Assembly (NCBI RefSeq): GCF_021530995.1
Contig: NZ_JADYTF010000021.1
Coordinates: forward strand, 1-36,758
DNA length: 36,758 bases
DNA from: Bacteroides caecigallinarum
GTDB taxonomy: Bacteria > Bacteroidota > Bacteroidia > Bacteroidales > Bacteroidaceae
Direction of reading: 5' to 3'
Part shown: piece after piece, positions 18,015-23,164 of the stretch
Position numbering within the stretch: position 1 is the stretch's first letter
Layout of the letters: the number at the start of each line of letters is the position of its first letter
The notes under the pieces: model-generated
What the model saw: the letters and a program-made list of their open reading frames with translations, nothing else
What the model was told of the DNA's origin: nothing
Database searches by the model: none
Position numbers and translations under genes: made by a program

Positions 18015-19529
18015 TTATTCCATTGGGCGTATCATTGATTCTATAAAGTTTATTTCTTCTTGTGTCAGATTGTATTTTTTGTAAAGTTCTTGGTCTGTCC
18101 ATGGTTTGGAGAAGTCTTGGAGGGGAACGAAGGAATAAACTTTAGAAGATGCATGTTGAGTGTTTTTCTTGAGTAAAACCATGAATCTAAAAAATTTTGT
18201 TTTAATATATGAAATTACATTTTCCGCTTGCAACTGAGTATTGTAAGGACCAATAACAAGGTATGTTTCTGTACAACAGCTATTAGGTTCTCCAATGAAT
18301 GGCTTATTAATAATTTGATGTGGAAAATCTTCTCCTGCGCCATAAGCCATTGTAATGTATACTTTATATTTGTTTACCCAATCTTGATTCCTTTCTATTT
18401 CAGACAGTTTAATATATCCTATTCCGCCATTTTGATATACTAATATTGAACAATTATTGTCTTTGTTCTTTTTCCCACGAAAAGTTGTTGGAAGTCCAAA
18501 AGGTTTTCTGCTACTTACATAATTATCCATCGTTATCTTATTAGAAAGTTGGACTTTATGTAAAATACTGATTGCTTCATTATATCTTATAAAAATATCA
18601 CAATTCTTTTCCAATAAATATCGTTCCATTTGTGATGATATAGTATTACCCTTATGAGTAGAAACTTTACATTTTCCTTTATAAACTTTATCCCATATAA
18701 AATAACATATACCACCTTTAATCTGAACTCCAGGAAAACAATCTGCTGTTTCTGGATAATCGTGTATTTCTTTTATTCTATTGTCTCGTAGCATTTTGTC
18801 CCTAAAATCGTCAAGTCCCTTTCCACCTGCATACCAACGTGCTGGAATAATCATGCATATATATCTTGGGTTTAATTTTTTTGCATTGTCAATAAATAAA
18901 TGATATATTGGTCTTGCACTTGCCTGTGCTCCTCCATCACTCATCTGATACGGCGGATTTCCTATAATCACATCGAATTTCATTTTAAAGACCTTCTCTA
19001 CATCTAAGTTGTGAATAAATTGGTATGCGTAGCTCTCTAATTCCTGTTTACGGTCGTATTCACTTTGTGACGCACCGCAATAAATACATTTGCCATCTTT
19101 CCATGTGTGGTTGATACGCTGGTAAATAATATTCCCTTGAGGTTTGTTCTCAGGAAATTGGTAAGCCGAGAACTGGCTGCTTGGGTATTTACTGCAATAC
19201 ACACTTCTGCGCGACAGCAAGCTGGTAAGTTCGGTAATGGCGAAGCCGAACAACTGCTTTGAGAAAATATGCTCGATACGTTTTTCAAGGTCAGGAATCT
19301 GACGTTCAAGACCTTTAATCAACCTCTTGGCAATCTCACGAAGGAAAACTCCGCTCTTGCAGCATGGGTCGAGAAATCTTGTATCAGGATTCTCAAACAG
19401 TTCTTGCGGAAGCAAGTCGATTATTTTATTAGCCAATTCTGGAGGAGTGAATACTTCGTCGTTGCTCAGATTGGCTATGCAGGACAGTACGTCCGGATTA
19501 TAGACGTTATGTAATAAACTATTCTCCAT
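18015..19529 (-). CDS. Eco57I-type N6-adenine DNA methyltransferase
   Basis: A 504-residue protein. The order is EVFTPPELANKII (25-37), SAM-binding motif I DPCCKSG (54-60), catalytic motif IV NPPY (191-194) in FDVIIGNPPYQMSDGG, and a long C-terminal part (about 300-490) likely to be the target recognition domain. NPPY indicates adenine-N6 methylation. Motif I has Lys where the family usually has Gly (DPACGSG), which is unusual. A CxxC (148-151) with nearby Cys112 and His141 could hold zinc. It overlaps the upstream small SAM-binding gene by 11 bases and is followed after four bases by the helicase gene. The C-terminal two thirds are much more AT-rich than the N-terminal third, a sign of domain exchange. 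Confidence 0.87.
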   Translation of the reverse strand: MENSLLHNVYNPDVLSCIANLSNDEVFTPPELANKIIDLLPQELFENPDTRFLDPCCKSGVFLREIAKRLIKGLERQIPDLEKRIEHIFSKQLFGFAITELTSLLSRRSVYCSKYPSSQFSAYQFPENKPQGNIIYQRINHTWKDGKCIYCGASQSEYDRKQELESYAYQFIHNLDVEKVFKMKFDVIIGNPPYQMSDGGAQASARPIYHLFIDNAKKLNPRYICMIIPARWYAGGKGLDDFRDKMLRDNRIKEIHDYPETADCFPGVQIKGGICYFIWDKVYKGKCKVSTHKGNTISSQMERYLLEKNCDIFIRYNEAISILHKVQLSNKITMDNYVSSRKPFGLPTTFRGKKNKDNNCSILVYQNGGIGYIKLSEIERNQDWVNKYKVYITMAYGAGEDFPHQIINKPFIGEPNSCCTETYLVIGPYNTQLQAENVISYIKTKFFRFMVLLKKNTQHASSKVYSFVPLQDFSKPWTDQELYKKYNLTQEEINFIESMIRPME

Positions 19530-20202
19530 AATCTTGAACTTTTTTATAGTGGGTGATGTATCTTCTTAGGAATATTCCGCCCTCTTCCTTTTGCTCCTCG
19601 CTGAGAGCGAAAAGATTACCTTCGCTGTTATCATTGTAAAGTAGAAGATCGGACATGGTATAGTCCGAGCGTTGCATCTGGTTGCTGCTGATTAGTGTCC
19701 ATTCGGAAAATACTATCGGTGCCGAAGTGTCGTTCCCTTCGGCATCAACACACATAAGAGTCAGGGCATTTCCGTTGATGATATTTCTGCTGATGATAAA
19801 CTTTGCAGCCTGTCTGGCTTCTTCTGATGCTTCCGATTTGCAGTGCGCTGTGTATTCTTCGTTCCAGATGGAGAACAGACGTTCGCGACATTCCTCTACG
19901 TTGTCACGCATGATATCCACACCGTATAGACTGCCGATGGCTACAATAGCCTGTTTCTCATAGTCGTAAGGGCTGTTTTTGTATTTCCGGCGGAGTTCGG
20001 ACAGCTTGCGCTTTAGTATAGCAGTCAGGAAATTACCGTTACCGCATGCCGGTTCCAGGAAACGTGAGTCGGGACGGAGGCATTCGTTGGCTACAAGGTC
20101 GAGCATGGCATTTACCTCGCGCTCGGCAGTAAAGACTTCGCCTCTTTCCGCTACTCGCTGTCGGGATATGATTTGGGATTTTTTCTGATTGTTCACCGCC
20201 AT
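19519..20202 (-). CDS. Small SAM-binding methyltransferase-like subunit without catalytic NPPY
   Basis: A 227-residue protein with the N-terminal half of an N6-adenine methyltransferase: GEVFTAEREV (21-30) and motif I FLEPACGNGNFL (48-59). No [DNS]PP[YFW] motif IV is found; the equivalent region reads around VFSEWTLIS (about 164-172). It is therefore either inactive, or only functional with the next gene product, whose motif I is odd while motif IV is intact. The 11-base overlap with that gene argues for coupled translation and a heterodimer. It is the first gene of the triad. No strong TAnnTTTG element lies directly upstream; a perfect ten-base palindrome (20237-20246) does. Confidence 0.75.
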   Translation of the reverse strand: MAVNNQKKSQIISRQRVAERGEVFTAEREVNAMLDLVANECLRPDSRFLEPACGNGNFLTAILKRKLSELRRKYKNSPYDYEKQAIVAIGSLYGVDIMRDNVEECRERLFSIWNEEYTAHCKSEASEEARQAAKFIISRNIINGNALTLMCVDAEGNDTSAPIVFSEWTLISSNQMQRSDYTMSDLLLYNDNSEGNLFALSEEQKEEGGIFLRRYITHYKKVQDYGE

Positions 20203-20266
20203 TTGCAGCCATAATTAATGCGGATAAGGGCTACAATACCGCGGTAATATATTAAGGTGTAGACAT

Positions 20267-20680
20267 AAAAAAAGCGTGAAGCCCTGCATACTGTTGCTCG
20301 CTCCACGATCTGAGGCCTTCGCATTGCCCATCCTGCCGAAACGAGCAACGTGAGAGCCCACGCTGATATGTATAATACGACCTCTATACCGGAAGCTTCC
20401 ATTAAGTGTATGGATACACCTATGGCTGTACGGTATTTGAGGTATGTATATAACACACCTACGGGGCATCTACGTTGCTTTGTTTTTGACAGGATTTTTG
20501 AAAGTTGCGAAGTTTCAGATCGTCAAAACCAAAGCGTAGTAAACGCCTTTGAATATGTCATGTCCCTGTTACCTCATCTTTTCTAACGTATTAAGAAAAG
20601 AACGTTTGGTACAGGTCTGTGCGATTTTCAAGTAAAAAAAAGGCTCAAAACCGTTTTCGTTTATGGAAATCGCAGTCTTT
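20267..20680 (-). ncRNA. Candidate structured noncoding RNA (unknown family)
   Basis: This stretch has no credible protein gene but a series of nested, non-crossing stems. From the 3' end on the minus strand: 20273-20278 with 20359-20364 enclosing 20293-20300 with 20342-20349; 20381-20390 with 20432-20442 (4+5 bp) enclosing the hairpin 20406-20419; 20470-20490 with 20522-20539 (about 17 bp with a 3-nt bulge); and 20620-20629 with 20665-20674. The 3' end is a stem followed by seven T (20267-20273), as in intrinsic termination, and a TAACTTTG -7 element lies at 20687. It is neither SRP RNA, tmRNA nor RNase P RNA by conserved motifs. It could be an independent RNA, a leader of the R-M operon, or part of a repeat family. 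Confidence 0.5.
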
Positions 20681-20686
20681 GTTTCG

Positions 20687-20694
20687 CAAAGTTA
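20687..20694 (-). promoter_or_regulatory. -7 promoter element upstream of the structured RNA candidate
   Basis: TAACTTTG on the minus strand fits TAnnTTTG. It lies after the AbiEii stop and would start transcription near 20680, running through the hairpin region toward the R-M-like operon. The -33 box is not convincing. Confidence 0.45.
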
Positions 20695-20706
20695 AGGAAA
20701 ATATTT

Positions 20707-20726
20707 TCATCTTCCTATAAAGATGA
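20707..20726 (-). terminator. Weak terminator-like hairpin after AbiEii
   Basis: A seven-base-pair stem (20707-20713 with 20720-20726) with a six-base loop lies five bases after the AbiEii stop. On the minus strand an A/T-rich tail follows. The stem is GC-poor, so terminator strength is doubtful. Confidence 0.35.
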
Positions 20727-20730
20727 GTAA

Positions 20731-21303
20731 TTATATATTCTTGTTGCCGCTTTCATCTGTATTGGTATTATCCGTTTCATTAATAGGTCTCACAAAGTTG
20801 TTGAAATATTCCTCACGAACCTTACTACAGCTGTGTTGCCATTCCAACGTCCTAAATCTGTTCTGCAACTCACTCAATCGTTCCATAATCTCATCGAAAG
20901 AAGGGGCATTGGCATAGATGAAGCCGATTTGCATCTGTTTATAGTCGTTACGCAAAACATCTTCTATGCTTTTAGGAGGCAGGAACAATATTGTGTGTGG
21001 AAGATGACTCGTATAGTCCAATCCACTCCAAGCCGTAAACTTTTTACGATGAGTCACAATGTCCTCGTATAATTGTACATCCTGCATTGCTTTCATAGCA
21101 AACGGTTTATCCATCATCTTTACAATGTCATACATGTGTCGTGTGATACGTTCGATATGCGTACAGCCATTGGGACGGTTAAACTCTTCATGCAAAAGAA
21201 AAATCTTTTCCAGGAATGTTCGTCCGGGCACTACGGTAGGAACAGTGAATATGGGTAATGAGAACTCTTCACCTGGATAAGCCTCTTCTATCATAGAACG
21301 CAT
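20731..21303 (-). CDS. C-terminal half of AbiEii-type nucleotidyltransferase toxin
   Basis: A 190-residue open frame starting at an ATG that directly follows, in the same frame, the TAA ending the N-terminal half. It carries the later AbiEii motifs: GRTFLEKIFLLHEE (about 27-40), the conserved Lys-containing helix, and a RHMYDIVKM segment (about 55-63) resembling the [KR]xxxD(I/L)xxL motif. By itself it lacks the nucleotide-binding GGTS and DxD residues. Joined with the preceding frame and one residue at the stop, the protein would be 368 residues, a normal AbiEii length. It may be translated as a separate chain by termination-reinitiation (GTG-TAA-ATG), or be the dead end of a pseudogene. Confidence 0.8.
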   Translation of the reverse strand: MRSMIEEAYPGEEFSLPIFTVPTVVPGRTFLEKIFLLHEEFNRPNGCTHIERITRHMYDIVKMMDKPFAMKAMQDVQLYEDIVTHRKKFTAWSGLDYTSHLPHTILFLPPKSIEDVLRNDYKQMQIGFIYANAPSFDEIMERLSELQNRFRTLEWQHSCSKVREEYFNNFVRPINETDNTNTDESGNKNI

Positions 21304-21837
21304 TTACACATCTTCTGACGGTTCCATGAGTGAACGACAACTTATCTCAACTTTGACTCGCTCGGGTATATATTGCATTTTTGTTTGCAGCACTGAATTA
21401 TACTCGACAAATAGGACTACAGGATCAAGGTCACTGACGGGGGTCTCTGGAACTATAACCTTACAGCTCTCTGATAACCCAAACTCTTTTAATCTGGTCT
21501 CAACGTCGAACGCGAAAGAGCCATCTATGAACTTCTTGGAGTCTTTCCTCAACTTAGTCCGTTGACTTTTAGTCTCAATATTTGTAAAGCCGAGATATTG
21601 GGGATCTATTGCAAGGTCAATATCTTCCGAAAACCGTTCTATTAATCCCCAACCTTTGCTAAGGCTTGTTCCTCCCTTGAAAACAAAAGCTGCTGCATAC
21701 GGCAAAGAAAATATGGAACGTAACACCATACTGACCCAGTAGTCCTTTTCTACGGCATTGTCCACAATCCCTTTATCTTCGGCCACATTAGCTAAAATGG
21801 TAAGTTGTTCTTCTTTTGTAAGATTGGTAAAATTCAT
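21304..21837 (-). CDS. N-terminal half of AbiEii-type toxin, ended by an in-frame TAA
   Basis: A 177-residue open frame with the catalytic half of an AbiEii/AbiGii nucleotidyltransferase (DNA polymerase beta-like fold). EKDYWV (30-35) is the family N-terminal signature, GGTSLSK (55-61) the nucleotide-binding loop, and SEDIDLAI contains the metal-binding Asp72 and Asp74. Known members act as toxins in type IV toxin-antitoxin systems by modifying tRNA with nucleotides. The frame stops at TAA (21304-21306) in the middle of the family domain and resumes with no shift at the next codon. The start overlaps the antitoxin stop by four bases (ATGA). Either the toxin is inactivated, or it works as two chains. 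Confidence 0.82.
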   Translation of the reverse strand: MNFTNLTKEEQLTILANVAEDKGIVDNAVEKDYWVSMVLRSIFSLPYAAAFVFKGGTSLSKGWGLIERFSEDIDLAIDPQYLGFTNIETKSQRTKLRKDSKKFIDGSFAFDVETRLKEFGLSESCKVIVPETPVSDLDPVVLFVEYNSVLQTKMQYIPERVKVEISCRSLMEPSEDV

Positions 21838-22430
21838 AATGCAAGTCTTTGTTTAATCCATTGCGGGGCAATGCTGTAATCGTATTTGATTTCATCAGGA
21901 CTACCATATTTTTCAATAGCTTGTTTTATGATTGCAACCTGTTCATCTGTCACATTATCTTTCCCTAATTCTTTCATGGCAGCGACTATAAGTGGGAACA
22001 AGTCTGTCTTGTAGGCAAAATTGCGAGGTGCGCTACGCTTGAATATGATTTTACGGTTCCCGATAGTAAGTTCCCTTGCTGTGGCATCTGTCAAATAGAC
22101 TGCATTCATCGTGACCTGTGTGGAAAGTCCCAATTTGTTCAATGCTGTCAATCCACTAGGTATAATACGAGCCTTGTCCTTTTCCGCTATAACGTATGCG
22201 ATATCTTCTATAGAGGGACGAAGTACACCGAACTTATTCCGTAATGGATATAGATATAGACCTTGAGAAAGACGAATGAGCACACCCTCTTTCTCTAATC
22301 GGGAAAGCGCACGAGTAACTAGCCCATCATTATTCAGATGTGCAAAATCACTCACCATATAAAGCCTGTTCGGTCCGTTTCGGTCTATGATGTTTCGTAT
22401 TTCCTTCGTCAGTATCGTCTTCATATCCAC
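21834..22430 (-). CDS. AbiEi-like antitoxin/repressor (DUF6088 type)
   Basis: A 198-residue protein with an N-terminal winged helix (about 5-60: NRLYMVSDFAHL, then VTRALSRLEKEGVLIRLSQGLYLYP) and a C-terminal domain of the AbiEi/DUF6088 kind (IIPSGLTALNKLGLSTQV, then IGNRKIIFKRSAPRNFAY). Such proteins neutralise the AbiEii toxin indirectly and repress their own promoter by binding inverted repeats. It overlaps the toxin start by four bases, the usual antitoxin-first order. A nine-base inverted repeat near its promoter is a fitting operator. It appears intact, unlike the toxin. Confidence 0.85.
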   Translation of the reverse strand: MDMKTILTKEIRNIIDRNGPNRLYMVSDFAHLNNDGLVTRALSRLEKEGVLIRLSQGLYLYPLRNKFGVLRPSIEDIAYVIAEKDKARIIPSGLTALNKLGLSTQVTMNAVYLTDATARELTIGNRKIIFKRSAPRNFAYKTDLFPLIVAAMKELGKDNVTDEQVAIIKQAIEKYGSPDEIKYDYSIAPQWIKQRLAL

Positions 22431-22444
22431 AATGATTTCACTTG

Positions 22445-22511
22445 TAAAGATACGATATTACTCTTGATGTAGCAATAAAATGTCCGAAATTCTTAAAGAA
22501 AATCGGACATT
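22445..22511 (-). promoter_or_regulatory. AbiE promoter and candidate AbiEi operator
   Basis: On the minus strand ATTG (22473-22476) and TATCTTTA (22445-22452), 20 nt apart, approximate the Bacteroidetes promoter. Immediately upstream, a perfect nine-base inverted repeat (22479-22487 with 22503-22511, 15-nt spacer) is a candidate binding site for the AbiEi-like repressor, by analogy with the autoregulation known for AbiE. Confidence 0.5.
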
Positions 22512-22590
22512 ATAGAAAATGCTTTGCGGTTTAATACCCCGATCATGGACCGAATACATTAAGTTAGGGTTATCATAGTCCGCCAAGGGG

Positions 22591-22618
22591 ATGTTCTAAC
22601 AGCCCCATTGTAGAACAT
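22591..22618. repeat. Eight-base inverted repeat in intergenic DNA
   Basis: ATGTTCTA (22591-22598) and its complement (22611-22618) flank 12 bases; GGGG and CCCC around and within the left arm could add alternative pairing. No gene is visible from 22512 to 22777, and the function is unknown. Confidence 0.5.
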
Positions 22619-22777
22619 TAAAACCATACCTCAAAATGAAGAGCTTTTATTAGACAGTGGGGCAAAATAATAATAACTTATGGGAAACCGACAGAATATG
22701 GGAACTATACGGTATCAAATAAAAGAAAAAACGTTCTTGATGATAATTTTTTAATAAAACGCCTACTCTTAATTACC

Positions 22778-22861
22778 GTTACACGTTCGTGTAACTAGAG
22801 TAACACGAATGTGTGACTTTTGTAACACGAACGTGTAACGCGTGTAACACGAACGTGTAAC
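22778..22861. repeat. Four 18-bp palindromes at an exact 22-bp period
   Basis: Units begin at 22778, 22800, 22822 and 22844. Each has the core ACACG-NN-CGTGT (unit 2 has one change), within GTAACACGAACGTGTAAC or a close variant; the first unit is a perfect palindrome around TT. Spacing equals about two helix turns, so all units face the same side of DNA, as in operator arrays or iterons. They lie directly before a decayed gene fragment and about 300 bases before topA. Confidence 0.9.
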
Positions 22862-22864
22862 ACC

Positions 22865-23020
22865 GATTTTCTCTTGATTTATCAGAGTGGATATCTGACT
22901 GTAAAATGAGTTGATTTGGAACGTAGCATATTTTTGCTGGATTATCCAAATAATGAAGTAAGACGCGGATTCTTATCAATGATTGCACAAACAGTTTGGG
23001 CGGCATTGAAAACGAATATG
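22865..23020 (+). pseudogene. Remnant of an AAA-ATPase-like / PD-(D/E)XK family gene
   Basis: In one plus-strand frame the DNA reads DFLLIYQSGYLTVK, a TGA stop (22907-22909), then VDLERSIFLLDYPNNEVRRG and FLSMIAQTVWAALKTNM. The phrases YQSGYLTVK and YPNNEVRRGF are hallmarks of the middle of the large Bacteroidetes AAA-ATPase_like/DUF1703 (PDDEXK_9) family, proteins of roughly 500-600 residues. Only about 50 codons remain, with a stop inside and both ends lost, so it is a dead relic. The family is usually multi-copy in these genomes. Confidence 0.65.
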
Positions 23021-23128
23021 TGTAATATTTTCCTCCGAAACCGGAACCATAGAGGAGTGGGATGAAAAAAAATAAGAAAAAATTATCATTTCATACCTTA
23101 TTATATTATGTACCCTCATTTTTTTTTC

Positions 23129-23136
23129 TACTTTTG
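23129..23136 (+). promoter_or_regulatory. -7 promoter element of topA
   Basis: TACTTTTG matches TAnnTTTG and lies 28 bases before the topA start codon. The upstream stretch is very A/T-rich; no exact TTTG is present at -33 (ATATTATG region). Confidence 0.6.
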
Positions 23137-23164
23137 CCATCAATAATCAATTTGAACCTGAAAT

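Noticed and set aside
15446-20202. BREX, DISARM or classic type I R-M system
   Set aside because: No PglZ, BrxC, DrmA/B, HsdS or HsdR-type genes are seen; the gene set does not match those systems.
20193-20586. Small open frames of 78-87 codons on both strands as genes
   Set aside because: They overlap each other in several frames, have no recognisable domain, and coincide with strong RNA-like stems.
20267-20680. Structured region as tmRNA, RNase P RNA, SRP RNA or group II intron
   Set aside because: The conserved signatures of these RNAs (tRNA-like end, P4 core, GGAAG tetraloop region, domain V) were not found.
22778-22861. The regular repeats as a CRISPR array
   Set aside because: Period is 22 bp with only about four bases between palindromes, no spacers of 25-40 bp and no cas genes in the window.
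22779-23006. 75-codon minus-strand open frame
   Set aside because: It runs through the palindrome array and is antisense to the gene relic; no start signal or similarity is visible.
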